Below, one piece after another: positions 10,588 to 23,313 of a stretch of 64,000 bases of DNA. The DNA lies in NCBI GenBank assembly GCA_024138025.1, contig JAMXBD010002811.1, forward strand, positions 97,158 through 161,157, written 5' to 3'. The position numbers and the translations under genes were made by a program. Numbering within the stretch: position 1 is the first letter of the stretch; every line of letters begins with the position of its first letter. The notes below the pieces were generated by a model, which was given only the letters and a program-made list of their open reading frames with translations, was not told the DNA's origin and searched no databases. This DNA comes from Combretum micranthum (lineage: Eukaryota; Streptophyta; Magnoliopsida; Myrtales; Combretaceae).

Positions 10588-13500
10588 TGTAATGCCTTGA
10601 ACTAAGGTCTAGACGTATACAGTGCCACGTATAATACTTTATATATTACACACAAAGGATGCCTTAAACAATATGTTTATACCAAACATTTGCTAACCAA
10701 TTTTAAATTTTAAAAACCTTCAGTTAGATTTTTAAATAACTGGATTTAGCAGCGGTAAAACAAATTTTATAAAAACATTTCCCCTTCTATTACATGAGTA
10801 AACCTACTTTCTCATAAACAAAGCTTTAAAATCTTATTACAAACATGGGCTTCATAACCATACTCTTAAAGAATATTACAAATTCCATAGAATAAATCTA
10901 GTTCTTAAATGAAAATAAAAACAATATACATCCAACAATCCTAATCCACTACACTCTTCAACAAACTCGTTTCAAGTCATCCCATGCACCCAAGACAAGC
11001 ATCACCATCATCATCATCATCATCATTATCATCATCACTTGGCAAGAATAACATAATGAGCTAAAACCTAGTACAATAGTAACAAAGCACATACGAGTGA
11101 CACATATGCTTAAACTAATGCAATGTAACAAATAACACTTTATTATCTCTTAATTAAAGTGAAACAAATAACATTAGAGCACTCGTAATCTACAACAATC
11201 TTTGAGAATTTGGAGGTCCTGAGTAACAGCAGCTACTCAGGGGGTTGATATAATTAATCTAGATACTTATATCTCCTATATCTAACCGAGAAAGGAAAAT
11301 AGCTTCATCTAGGGTTCATAGCCCTTACACATCTCTATCCATCACAGTCCATGATATATACAGCTCAATCAATCCATAAACACGAGTTGTACTATAGTAT
11401 ATACCTCCGTTCAAGATAGATGTTACAATATTGTTTGCTCTATCGGCTACCTGCTAAGCCACCTATGAATTGTCATTGTATCATAACATATCATTGCATC
11501 ATGGTAGGGTGTGGCTTAAGCGCCTAACTATCGTGCCGCTCTAAACAAGGTTATCGTTTCCCTAACCTGATTAAACGAGAGAAGCACAAGTATCACTCAA
11601 TTATTAAGTCATCTTTAAGTTTTAATTCATTTTAAATGTCTATCCTAACAATCAACATGCAAGTTACTGTATACCTTTTATATTCAAAATCCAAACAGAG
11701 ACAGAGGGTATGTCAAAACCTCTCAGAAGATAGATCAGAAAGTCAACCCAGAAGAAATCATCTATTCAAGAAATTAAACTCATATAAGCATTTAATTTAA
11801 TTATCCATTTACTTAAATTATTTTTCAAACTTATTTGATCAGACACTAAGTAGGAACCCCGCCATGACTTCGAAAATTATTAGGCTAAAATACAGACAGT
11901 TCTCCATTATCTGTTAGATTATATCTTTTCTCTTTGTTTATAATTTATTCATTATAAAAACTTCATCATCATATTGTTCACTTTCAACATACTTATTTTA
12001 TAGCAAGCATACATTTGGAACAACATACTCCCGATTATAAAACATAATTTAGCTTAACTTATTAATCTAAGCTTATTACAAGTTATTAATCTTACATTAA
12101 CTTAATCTTAGCCAAGTCGATTACACTTAATCAATCTAATTCACTTTAACTTATTAAAGTTTATTAAGTCGAGTTAAACTTAAGTTTATTAACTAGGTCC
12201 ATTTTATATCTAAAATTCATATTAAACTTAAGTCTATTATCTAGTTCACTTTATATTTAAGATTAATAAATTAAATTTAGTTCAGTTACTAAGTCCATTT
12301 TATACTCTAACTCCTATGTTTAATCTCATTAGTTATTAAACTATAAATTCTCTTAACTCATTCTTAATTATATAAATTAACTAACATATCATAGTAACTA
12401 TCATTCATTCATTTCATTTCATTTTTCTTTTCTTTCTTTTTTGTTTTTTAATACAAGGGTCTAATCATGCCTGTAATGGAGGGTGATCATAGGAACAACA
12501 TCATTAGTGGCCATCACACCCTTAATCATGCCCGTGATTAATTGTTCATCAAATTTTTTAAGAAATAAAGACCATCACGTCCTTGATCACGTTCGTGATG
12601 ACCTAAACTTTTCAAAACCGAGATTATCACAAGATGGATCATGCCTATGATGGTAAAAAATTTTCAAAACTGAAGTCATCACGGAATGGATCAGCCGTGA
12701 TGGTCCAAAATATTCAAACCCATGAGCATAACGGGCATCATCATGCCCGTGATAATTGCCCTAATCTTATTTCCCACGAGTTTCTCTTGTTTTCTTCTTC
12801 AAAAATTAACTCCTTAACTACAATTTACTATACTCAAAACATTACACAAGCAAAATACTAATCCATATCTAGTATAAACAACAATTCCAATATTTCTACT
12901 TCATATATCATCTAATCATGTCATCAAACACTTAACCATTCATGCATAAACGTATACCTAGGTTTTAATTTATAAGCTCATATGTTACATGTTTACAAGT
13001 TTATCTCGAACCGTACTTATTTCTAGCTTTAATTCATTATGTACATGCATATACAACAATCAAAACAAGAAAGCAACTAAACTTATCTTTTTAGTGAATG
13101 CATGGATTTTGATTTCCTCTGCTACTGCTCCTCCTTAGATTATGTAGTTTTTCTAACATGATTTCCCAACTTTATCTTGCTTTCTATTTAAATTCTTCTT
13201 ATGATCTTGTTGAATTTAAGATGATGATTTTTAGAGAGAGAAATAAGAGAAAGAAAGAAACGTGAAGAAGAAGAAGAAGACGAGATGAAGAAGAGAAGAG
13301 GAAAAGAAGAAGAATAGGAAAGGAAAGGAAGGCGGGAGAGACGAAAGAAAAGGAAAAAGAGATAAGGATTAACAGATTTTTAAGGATGATTATAAGTATG
13401 GGCTTTAGCTTAAATTTTTTAGATGATTATCTTTAGTTCTAAAAATAATTAAGAAAGAAAGATGAGAGTTTATAAAATAAAAATTAATGGCCTCAATCAG

Positions 13501-13947
13501 AAGTCTAGTTTAGGAGTTTAGTTTGTAAGAAATTGATATTTAGTTTGAGTTCGGGTTTAAGAATTAATATCTATAAACAACAGATCAATTCAAAATTTAT
13601 GAAGATTAAAGAATTAGAATCTAGACTAAAGTTTAGGGGTTTAGAGATTTGAATTTGAAGGAAAAGGGAATTTGAATTAATATGATGGAGGGATGATGAT
13701 GCAATTTTATTTCTTGGAATAGATAGTTAAAACAAAAAGACAATTTGAAAGTGTATTTGAAATATCAAGCTTCAACTTAATCTATTTACTAATTTAACTA
13801 TGTTAAATTATCTAATCATTTCTATTGTTTACTTATTTTATTTATTTAAACTAAATTCAATTTCTAGCTGAGTTCAAAATTAACTACCTATTATATTATT
13901 CATTATATCATTGCTAACTTATCTAGTTGAGGATTTAGGTCATTTCA
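10588..13947 (+). mobile_element. solo LTR 1 (family with TGTAA start and ATTTCA end)
   Basis: Starts TGTAATGCC and ends GGTCATTTCA. It aligns with the two other copies at 25667-28449 and 41895-45313. The best-conserved block contains GAGTAACAGCAGCTACTCAG at 11221-11240, followed by GGGGTTGATATA. Flanks are GCTTA and AATTA, only a 3/5 match, so the duplication is decayed. It contains a CAT-rich microsatellite (about 11000-11035) and a cluster of near-palindromes around CATCACGGGCATGATG at 12460-12760. No gag-pol is present, so I read it as a solo LTR left by LTR-LTR recombination. The TGTAAC start suggests a Ty3/gypsy element, possibly a chromovirus; that is a guess. The frame at 12634-12861 is not a gene. 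Confidence 0.75.
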
Positions 13948-14244
13948 AATTATTAAAAAAATCAGTATATACATTGATTAATAGCAATATATAAATAATG
14001 ACTATACAACAAACTTTCTTTTTAATTAGTTAGATTGTGAAACAATTAAAATAACATTTACATTATATCATACATAGTAACTAAACTCACAAATATTGAT
14101 TTTTCACATAATACCAACTATCTTATGTATAATTGAGTAATATACATTTTAACTATATAATAAAGCATATACGTGCAATTAATTGGATTACGTAACAATT
14201 ACAATTGTTGCAATTAATTAGATTACGTAACAATTACAATTGCT
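13948..14244. other. AT-rich spacer with a 35 bp direct duplication
   Basis: No gene seen. Bases 14175-14244 hold two tandem copies, 35 bp apart, of a sequence containing GCAATTAATTRGATTACGTA. A stretch near 14035-14080 (AACAATTAAAATAACATTT) recurs at about 15876-15910, suggesting a dispersed repeat. Confidence 0.5.
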
Positions 14245-14660
14245 TTTATATTATATAAGCAGACGACAAACCCGCGATGCGTGTGTAAATAAAACAGTAA
14301 CTCTTTAGAATATTGACTAATTTGGTTTAGAACCTATATAAAGAGTAGTAAATAGTTAGTGATCATTCCGATGCAATACATGTATATCCAACAATGTTCT
14401 CAATATGTAAAAATGCAGCATAGCATGTTGGTAATAAAAATACCTTAAGACAACAATACATTTTTGTATATAACATTCCCCGTGTATACCCCACACACCG
14501 GGTAGATTTCCTTTCTTAACTCAAACTTTTGTTGATGCTATCGATACTCCTTGTGAGTGCTACATAAAGTTGTTTTATTGTGGTGATTGTCTTTCAAGCA
14601 ACTTACGTTGAATCTCAGGCCAGCATCATATATTTGGGAACACTATTAATTTTATCCAGA
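14245..14660 (-). mobile_element. possible Helitron 3'-end relic with helicase C-terminal trace
   Basis: On the minus strand, around 14525-14580, a short stretch reads QLYVALTR. This resembles motif VI of the Pif1-type helicase found near the C-terminus of plant Helitron proteins (GQLYVALSR). About 260 bp further along the same strand lies a CG-rich, hairpin-capable segment (ACACACGCATCGCGGGTTTG, at about 14267-14286), like the CCCGCG stem near Helitron 3' ends. A clean CTRR terminus and flanking A/T insertion site are not resolved, and surrounding frames contain stops. This is a weak but specific resemblance. Confidence 0.33.
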
Positions 14661-14719
14661 GAAAACGTAGCAGAACATCATTAAATATGGCATAAGAGCT
14701 TTAGATCAATGTATAAAGA

Positions 14720-15215
14720 TACATGCTTAGGCTAAAAAATGAAAAAACTATGTCTATTCAACCCTTATTTAATTTTATTCAAACCATATTTAATTTCATG
14801 ATTTCAGGGATACAAAAAATATTTTACGCCCATATGCTAAAAAAAAAAAAAGGAAAAGTCTATATTATTCAACTCCTATTTAATTCTATTCAAATCCTAT
14901 TTAATTTCATGATTTCAAGGACACAAAAATATTTTACGCCCATATGCTAAAAATATTATATTAAGAACATTTACATGGTATATAAAGATATATGCTTAGG
15001 CTAAAAAAAGATAAGATTTGTCTATTCAACCCCTATTTAATTTTATATATCAATACTAAAAATATTTTGCGTCCATATGCTAAAAAAGGAAAAACTATTT
15101 ATTAATCCCCATTTAATTCTATTTAAATCATATTTAATTTTATGATTTGAGGGATACCAAAAATATTGCATGCCCATATGCTAAAAACATTATATTAAAA
15201 ATATTTATACTAAAA
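14720..15215. repeat. tandem repeat, about 110 bp units, four copies
   Basis: Each unit contains CTATTCAACCCCTATTTAAT and ends with TTTTACGCCCATATGCTAAA. The CATATG landmark occurs at 14831, 14941, 15074 and 15175 (spacings 110, 133 and 101). The 75-residue frame at 14723-14950 simply reads through two units and is not considered coding. Confidence 0.8.
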
Positions 15216-15480
15216 ACATTTATACTAAAGACACCAAAGAAGGTGGTATTGCTTTAATAGTATAGATAATGTATAATAATTGATATCTTAAAATTTTGAT
15301 TTGTAAGTTAATATCACATTTAATTTTTTAAAAACTACTGTCAAGTATTAAAAATATGTATTAACGTGGAAACTTAATTTAATAATGTATTATCCTTTAA
15401 TTTCATGTAATTATTTGTACAATAAATTCTAATATTTTACATTAGATTAATAATAATATTTCATCTTGTGTAATATATAG

Positions 15481-15817
15481 TGGGTAAATTATATTAGAAG
15501 GTCTCAACGTTTAGGGGTAAGTTCATTTTAGGTCCCAACGTTTCAAAATGTTCATTTTAGGTCCCAATGTTTGGGGGTAAATTCATTTAAAGTCCCAACG
15601 TTTAAGAAGTTGGTCAATTTGGGTCCCCCAATGACAGTGTCAATAGGAGAAGAGTCTTCTGAGTTTTGATTAAATATTCTCTCATGTTGGCACATGTCAT
15701 TGGGGACCCAAATTAACCCACTTCTTCAAACATTGGGATCTAAAATGAACTTTTCGAAACATTGGGACTCAAAATGAACTTACCCTTAAACATTGAGACA
15801 TTAGTGTAATTCACCCA
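15481..15817. mobile_element. fold-back MITE (337 bp) with intact target duplication
   Basis: Terminal inverted repeats start TGGGTAAATTATATTAGAAG and end with the complementary AGTGTAATTCACCCA. The inverted similarity extends inwards over most of the element (repeated TTTTAGGTCCCAACGTTT against AAACATTGGGATCTAAAA), with GGTCCCCCAATGACA and TGTCATTGGGGACC near the centre. It is flanked on both sides by ATATATAG (15473-15480 and 15818-15825). The 8 bp duplication (9 bp depending on where the end is set) fits a hAT- or Mutator-derived MITE. It has no coding capacity. Confidence 0.85.
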
Positions 15818-15825
15818 ATATATAG

Positions 15826-18217
15826 TAGTACAAAAGAATTACATGAAAACATATGCTAACAACTAATAGGTTTGTGTAACAATTAAAATAACATTTGTAT
15901 CATATCATATATAAGAATTGCTTATACTTATATCAATATTAACTCATTACATAATATAACAACAGTCGACTTTCGTGTCATACATTATAATTATTATTAC
16001 ACTGCAAGAATATAGAACATTCCACTTTAGCTATATATATTATTTAAATACACATAAAGCAACCATCAATTAAGTGGATTTCCAACTGTTTTCATTAAGA
16101 AATCATTTCTTAAGCTTTTTGGAAAATCTAACAAAATTCATATATTTTTTCATTATTTCTAAATTTGAAAATTACAAGGTTTTCTCCAAAAAAAAAAAAA
16201 AAAAACTTATAACTACAACAACCACCACCAAAAAGGGGCCTCTACATGTGACATTACCCACATCCAAATGATGGGATGTGATGGTCTAAGCAAAGGTAAA
16301 GTTAGAATTAAAGATTCCTAGTAAAGAATGGGTTATGGAGAGTACTATTTGTCTTTTGTTGGAAGAGCTTAATTTTTGGTTTAATTTTTTATGGACAAAT
16401 ATACTATCATATACATGTTAGAGTAGCTTGTAGATACTTATGATTTATGTGTAATTAAATTATACAAGTAGTGGCTCTTAGTGGACATAACTCAAATGAA
16501 TCGATAAATTTGTTTAGAGTTGTTTAAATGTCATGTGGAGAAACAATATAAGATTGTGGTTTAGTATTCTTATTCCTACTTTGGGGGTGACATAGTAGCT
16601 TATCTCTAGGTACTTTTGTTGCACAGGTTGATAACATTTATAGTTTACACCTAGGAGGTAAGAAATTATAGATTGGTATCAATATTCATTGGATACAATC
16701 ATCCAAAAATTTTAGCCAAAACTTCAAGAATAAAATCTCTTTTAAAACCACTCCTAACACATTGGGCTTAGTCCCCATTTTCTTATGTCAAAAAGAAAAA
16801 AAAAACTCTTTTGAAACCAAATAGTTAATCAAAAGATCTCTCATCCTCCCATAAACATGTTCTCCTTATAAACTAAGTGAATCCTTGCCTTCACACCTAA
16901 ATCCTTTCTACGTCATAATGCATGTCCACATAGAAATCATCATCACTACTTGAAATGTTAAAAAAGTCAGTGACAAAGCTCGACACGATAATAATCCAAC
17001 GCTTCTCACATATCACATGTGTTAATTTAATGAAGCATATAAAATCATAAATAATTAATTTTAAGCTAGATAACCAATGCATTTCCAGCATAAAATACAT
17101 ACACATTAGGAGCACTTACAAATCCACCAAATAAAAATATCTCAAAGAAAAGGAGGTCTAAATCAAGTATCAAGTATTGACAGGCCTCCAATACCATATC
17201 AAAAAAGAAAAGAAGAAACATTCCCATTTGCTTCACTCTTCATAACTATTCATCAACGAGTAAAGTCAATGCGATACTTTATTTAGGGTTCTATTTCTCT
17301 CATTAAACCTTATTGCAACGTCATTCCACTCTTGTTGATTGTACCAATTTTATAGCTCCATTGTTGAGTATCCACCAAGGTGTATTATCTATTCTTTAAG
17401 TGCCTACAAGAACTTTTTGCGTATGTTAATAATATCTTTGTAATATTGGTTAGCGAACATGAAATGTAATTTTAAATTCTAAATTTATTAATTTAAAAAA
17501 TAAGTACTAAATTGATCAATTTCATTCAAGTATCTAAATATATATTTTGCCAAAGTTGAGGTACCAATCGCAACATTTAGCTATAGAGATCTTTTTCTAT
17601 TATTAGTACATTGTGTATGCTCTTGACTTGTATAATCTATTCATTGTCATGTGGTATAAGAAAATGAATTAAATCTAGTTATATGCTAAGACTTTAGGAA
17701 TTTGTTTAGCATTCATTCAATAATATCAATGTAGTATTGTTTAATAAAAAATAATCAATATGGTTGGATTTGTCAACTATTTATGTATACAACATTTAGA
17801 TATTTCCAGTTTTAATATTTAATACTTTAATCTTATGTTTTGTTAGCTAAAATGAAATAAGGATGAAAAATAACAATGATTCCTTTATTTTATGATGGGG
17901 TTATTTTTAGTAAAAAATGTTGTATTCAATCAAAAATAACAATTCTTCTAGTAAAAGAAAGAAATAAGAATTCTTTATCTATTCATATTACATCGAATAA
18001 GCTATAAGCATTTCTTATATTAAAACTTCTTGCAAACCAAATGAAAGAATAATTATTTTACAGTATTAAGGTAGAATTACAATTCCATTGTAGTGAACCA
18101 AATGAAACATAGTACTTCTAGAAATAAAGTGAATTTTAGTAGCAATGAATCATGCTGACAAAGTCCACTAAATTTGAATATATCTAGTTAAAATCTTAAA
18201 ATAATGAATAATTATCA
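15826..18217. other. AT-rich intergenic region, no gene identified
   Basis: No frame here resembles a known protein. The frames at 16074-16271 and 16897-17115 are AT-driven. A poly-A run lies at about 16189-16204. A degenerate MITE is annotated separately at 17836-18112. Confidence 0.45.
17836..18112. mobile_element. degenerate MITE
   Basis: Ends are imperfect inverted repeats: ATGTTTTGTTAGCTAAAATG on the left and, on the right, GTAGTGAACCAAATGAAACA, whose complement reads TGTTTCATTTGGTTCACTAC. The GTTTGGTT/GGAATGG style matches the element at 50583-50874. The target duplication is not resolved. Confidence 0.4.
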
Positions 18218-18460
18218 CATTTGGTATTTGAACTTTGTCTATTTTTGTAATTAACTACCTGAAGTTTAAAAGTATCAATTCGATACCTAAACTTTGCTAA
18301 ATATTACACTTAACTACCTAAATTTTGCCTATTTTTGCAATTAACTATATCACTTTGCTACCATGAATGAATGTGAAAAGTTTGTATTTTAAGCTTCAGG
18401 TAATTAATTGCGCAAATGAGTAAAATTTAGGTACCAAAATGTGATATTTACCTTAAAATA
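18217..18460. repeat. fold-back repeat, family F (copy 1a)
   Basis: The left arm (TTTGTAATTAACTACCTGAA) is complementary to the right arm (CAGGTAATTAATTGCGCAAA). Related sequence recurs at 25330-25666, 28860-29150 and 59215-59430. Phrases like 'GGTACCTAAATTTT' and 'AATTGATCAATTT' mark the family. No protein is encoded. Confidence 0.6.
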
Positions 18461-18474
18461 ATTTCATTTTATTA

Positions 18475-18778
18475 TAGGATTAAGACCACGAATGATACTA
18501 AAACTTTGATAAAATATATAATTAGGTATCTGAACTTCAAAATTGATCAATTTAATAATTGAACTTTGAAGTTAATCAATTTGGTATGTGGAAGCACTTT
18601 TCGTGCACTCTAACATACCTTTGTCAGGTTCTTTTCGGTAGTAAATTTATCAATTTCAAAGTTTTTCAAGTATTAAATTGATTAATTTTAAAGTTTAGGT
18701 ATTAAATTGATCAATTTGAAAGTTCAAGTACCTAATTGCATATTTTACCAAAATTTAGGTACCATTTGTAACATTCCC
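18475..18778. repeat. fold-back repeat, family F (copy 1b)
   Basis: The left part runs GGATTAAGACCACGAATGAT then AAACTTTGATAAAATATATA. The right part ends CATATTTTACCAAAATTTAG then GTACCATTTGTAACATTCC, which is its imperfect complement. The repeated core AATTGATCAATTT is itself palindromic. The same element, split by solo LTR 2, occurs at 25620-25666 plus 28450-28700, and again at 29278-29520. Confidence 0.65.
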
Positions 18779-20265
18779 TTTATTATATTACATGTGATTC
18801 GTCATGGATTAAAGCCAAAATGATATTCCTCAAACAGCTAATTTAAAAACAATATAATTATATATGCATAAGATAAATGTTAATGAACTAACTCCTATAT
18901 CTTGTTTATGATAGCAATCACATAGATACTTGTCCATATTCACCTATAGTAACAAATAAAAACTACTTTTCTATTCATCTTCTATTAGTGGCACCTGAAA
19001 CCTTTAAAACTTTGAAGATATTTATATGTTGGTGCAAATGTTCTAATAAGTTAGAACCAGCTACCGATTTTTATTCTTACAATTTTTAAAATGAAATTAT
19101 GAACGGTTGTTTCTTATAACTTTTAAATAAAAATATAAAGTGGTTATATACATGAAAATGATCGTAGAAATACAATATTACATACATTTGCTCCACATTT
19201 TTCTAATACAATTCATATAGTTTTATTATGTCTTATCCATTTATGATTACAGTGAAATAACATGAACTATGGAAAGAAGCATATCGAAATAATCACGAGC
19301 TTATTTGAAAATCTAATTTCTACAAAAAAAGGATGTACAAGCTTTTTAGATGTTTATCAAGTAAGCTTTACTAAGATTGAAATAGCAAAATTATATGTAG
19401 GAAGGGTATTTTGAAGGGATAGAGATGTGAGTTTACAATTGCCATTATTATAATTAAATTATCAATAATATAAGAATGAATTATAGGGATGATAAACTCA
19501 CTGCAGTTTCTTGATAGATAATGTATTTTATGAAACACTGGACAACAACTATAATTTTAGTGTAGTTATAATGATAACTTGTATAGTAGCTATACTTTTG
19601 AAAAACTCCCTAATGTATATAAGAAGTTACGGGCTTTACAACATTAAACTATCAATTCTTATGTTAAGAGGGGAGATGAAAGCAATTAGACACACATACT
19701 ATGTAGCACATGCTTGTAAATACTCATGAAATTTTTTTATATTAGTGCATAATTTTAATGTAATTGCAATATGTTAGCGAAGTGGATTTTGGATCTTATA
19801 ATTTTTTTCCTCAAATAGTATCAATGTATAAGTTATTATTCTATGCCTCTTAATTCAAGAAGATATGTCCACTATTCAACACAAAGATTGAAAGAAGTTG
19901 TTAGGGTTGAATTCATCTAAGGATTCATACACATAGCAATAACTAAATAGACTGGATTAAATATTCAATAGGTATTACATGCTACATCTTTTTGTGATTG
20001 CAAAAGAACTTTCTATCCATAAAAACATAACCTAAAACAAGTTTCCCCTTGTGTAAGTACTTGTCACCGACTACGTATCCTTATTATACATCAACTCTTA
20101 CATGTATAGTAAGGCTTACACAAGCTTTTTTTTTTTTTCACTTTATCATCCCAATAGAACAAATAAATCTAACATTTCAACTAGTCACTTCTCCCATAGT
20201 TTGAGCAATAAGAATTTGACTCAATGAATGGAAATAAATAAAAAAGATAAACATACCAATTCATC
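18779..20265. other. AT-rich intergenic region, nothing recognised
   Basis: No conserved frame seen. The frame at 19511-19729 has no recognisable domain. A T run lies at about 20126-20138. Confidence 0.4.
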
Positions 20266-20765
20266 TACAAGATGAGACTCCCTTAGTTAGAGCAATTTCA
20301 CTTTCCGGTGATCCAACCAAACTCTCTAGATCATTTAAAGAGCTTCTACTTGATGTATATTGCAAGGAGAATCAATCCTTGAAAACGTGTCTTTTTTATT
20401 AAAATTTTCATTTGAAGCAACCCCATAGTTGTCATCATTTCTCATAACAACCACAGCACCAAAATGCACATGCTTTTGATCTTCACCATCTAAAGAATGC
20501 ATCAGGGAAGATGGATCCATACCGACCTTAACCCCTACATCCTGATTAACATCGGTTCGATTGATTGAGAAGGCATATGAGGAATGCTTCCTTCAAATTT
20601 TTGCAGAGTATCCTCTCCTTTAGGTTTAAAATATGTGTAAATGTAAGTTAGCAGCCAAAAGGCCCATGGAATGCCTTCTAGGACAATGCCTGCAACATAG
20701 TACCAATTGGAAGACTCCGAATGGGGAAGAAATATATAGACTAAGAAAAACTCCACCTCCAATTA
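20266..20765 (-). pseudogene. frameshifted remnant of a small membrane-protein gene
   Basis: The minus strand shows a coherent protein broken into frames. First comes a segment with SSNWYYVAGIVLEG and PWAFWLLTYIYTY (a likely transmembrane helix) followed by FKPKGEDT, ending in a frame that stops at 20535. The next frame continues DVGVKVGMDPSSLMHSL, HVHFGAVVVM and SRIDSPCNIHQVEAL, and stops at 20335. A third continues DLESLVGSPESEIALTKG to a TGA near 20268. A one-base loss near 20555 and a two-base loss or one-base gain near 20328 would join all three. I do not recognise the family with certainty; it looks like a plant-specific single-pass membrane protein of unknown function. Either a pseudogene or sequencing indels explain the breaks. 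Confidence 0.5.
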
Positions 20766-21559
20766 CACATAGAAAGAAAAAACAAATGATTATTTGTATC
20801 CTTAAATCTCTTGTCTTTGGATTCCTCCCATTAAATTAGCAAATAATTAGCTCAAAACATAAAGGGATGCCAAACCAAATAATGATAAGACAACATTTAT
20901 TATACATGATCATGAGGATTGGTATGATGATGAGAAAACCATATTGGATTGTGGGGTGAAATTATACATATGTATTAGTTCGTGTATAGTGAAAGGTGAT
21001 GCAAAAAAGGCATAAGAAGAACGATTTTCAAAGATGGTGAAGAGAGAGATGATGAATTGCGTTGAAAGCGGGTGGTGGTTACATGGTTTTGACATGCATG
21101 AAACCAAAGGTAAAGGCTATGCTATTATTGAGAAACCAACTTCTAATATTGCGTTACATTTTTGCTTAACAACTTTAAACGAGATCTAAATCTAAACATA
21201 TATAACTAAGTTATGTAGACAACCATAATAGTAGTAAACAAATCTACGTGAAAATGTCCACGCATTACTCTTTTTTCCTAAAAAAAGAAATGTTGAAATA
21301 ATTGTAAAATATCTATTTTCCAATTATAAAAGCAAATATCTATTGCAAACAAACAAGTGTCTACAATTTCTAAAATAAGAATATTTATGAGAAAAATGGA
21401 AATATGAGTTACTAGTAGCAATCCATAATAATTTCTATTTGGTGTTTAAAATGCAACTAAACACCATAATAGTAACTTACCGGGAATAAAAAAAATAGTC
21501 ATTCATTCTACGGTAGCTTTAGGTTACATAATTTTCCATGGTATTTGTCTAGATTAGAT
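20766..21559. other. flank of the membrane-protein remnant, no clear exon
   Basis: A 65-codon minus-strand frame at 20910-21107 could be an upstream exon of the remnant but has no domain I recognise. The remaining sequence is AT-rich. Confidence 0.3.
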
Positions 21560-21795
21560 AAAGGTTATTATGCATGTTTAGTTTATGAAATATATTTGGG
21601 ATTACACAAAGCTTAAAATTCATCTCTTATATTTGATATACAAAAATATTGGATTTAGATAATAATAAAATCTTTTTAAATATATTGGGTATTGTGTATC
21701 AAACATTGTATAAGAGTTGCTCTATCAAATACTCCTTGTACTATATTATCTTGTCGTCATTGTCATGTTTAGTCCTTATAACCAAAGGTTATCTA
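21560..21795. mobile_element. decayed MITE related to the one in the H-protein gene
   Basis: Internal sequence resembles 48894-49171: CATGTTTAGTTTATGAAATA then TATTTGGGA near the left end, CTTATATTTGATATACAAAA in the middle, and CATTGTCATGTTTAGTCCTT at the right. The terminal repeats have decayed (GTTTAG instead of GTTTGG) and no target duplication is visible. Confidence 0.45.
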
Positions 21796-23313
21796 AGTGA
21801 ATATGCATTTAGCAAGATATTATAAAGAACGAAGATAGATTTATAATGATGTTACAATATATTTAAAAAATTTAGGTAATCTCAAATATTGGTTTGTAAA
21901 ATTTCAAAAAAAATGAGGAAACTTGGAAGATTCAAATATGATAGAGCCAACATAATCACAACATCCCAATCATGCAGCACTTAATCATCCCGACTAGGAA
22001 AATTTCAATGATACGATATGTGCACTTTCGGATGAGTAATAAGCATGTACCATCATTATTTTGACAATCTATGATGATGATAGAAAAACTATTCATACAT
22101 CAAAATTTTTGTAATATTACGTGTCACTAATAAATTCACATGGTATATTAGTGCAATTGAAGTCTTTCTTATCATAACGATCTTAGGTAATCCTTTGTAT
22201 TAAACCTTAATAGAAATAATTCTTTGTTTACCACTATGCTAAAACAAACATTATACAAATATCAATTATCAAAATACCAATGCACGATTGTATATATTAA
22301 ATGAAATATTCACTTTTTATAAATATCACATTTAATACATGCGACATCATGTATCTCGCATGTATTAAATGAGATATTCAAATGGTTGCATGCACTAAAT
22401 GCAATATCAATATAAAATGTAGTATCACATTTAATATATGCGATATAACATTGGTATTATGTAATTATCTTTGTATAATTAATATTTTGATAACTCTTTT
22501 TTGAATAATAGTAGATGAAGTTTCACTAGACTTAATGTATTCTTATGTATTTCATATCAACTTTTTAGGTAAATCTGTTTTGAAATAGTTTTTTTCTTTT
22601 TCTTTTCTTTAAAATGTTTTGAATGTTCCATATGAACTTTTATTTCTTTCGTGCCTAGAAACACCTAGATTCATAATGTCCCCTCCACTCTTACTCAAAG
22701 GTGCAATAATGAGTATACGTAAGAAGATGTCTCCTGGCAATTATGGATGTTAGATGGCCAAATTTGAAGTCATCAATAAAAAATATAAATATGTATTTAT
22801 AATTATAAAAATTTATGTAATAATGATAAAATGAATAAAAATTTCATCAAAATGAATAGATACATTATTTTAGTATTTAAGAATATATATTCTAGACATC
22901 TGTTTTTAGATGTGTAATTTTTGAAAATATTGTTAACATTGCACACCACATTAGTTTCATGTTTCAAGTAAGAGAATAATTTTTTTCCCTTAAAAATGAA
23001 AATAAAGATCTATGGCTTGATTATTGTAATTAAATAGTACAACTCGATTGCTTGATTAGTTTCAGCTTATACTCGAACTAATATGATTATTTTAATATCT
23101 CACTCTAGTAAATATTAAGTTTATGCTCGAATAATTTGTAGCTAATTCTACTAAGATAATTTTTAAAATATTAATTTAAGATGGAACAAAACTTCTTAGT
23201 CCACTATTCTGATGTACACCTACACCCACCACTTGGTCACTCTATCACAAATTTTTTAAATTATATTCTAATGTTCTATATTTAGTATCACCAAATATGA
23301 TATATTATATTAA
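21796..23313. other. AT-rich intergenic region, nothing recognised
   Basis: No coding frame or repeat ends found. Short repeated phrases (CACATTTAATACATGCGATA at about 22325-22345 and again near 22425-22445) suggest a small local duplication. Confidence 0.4.

Noticed and set aside
14723..14950. 75-codon frame with two internal repeats
   Set aside because: It reads through two units of an AT-rich 110 bp tandem repeat; Phe/Ile-rich composition and no family match.
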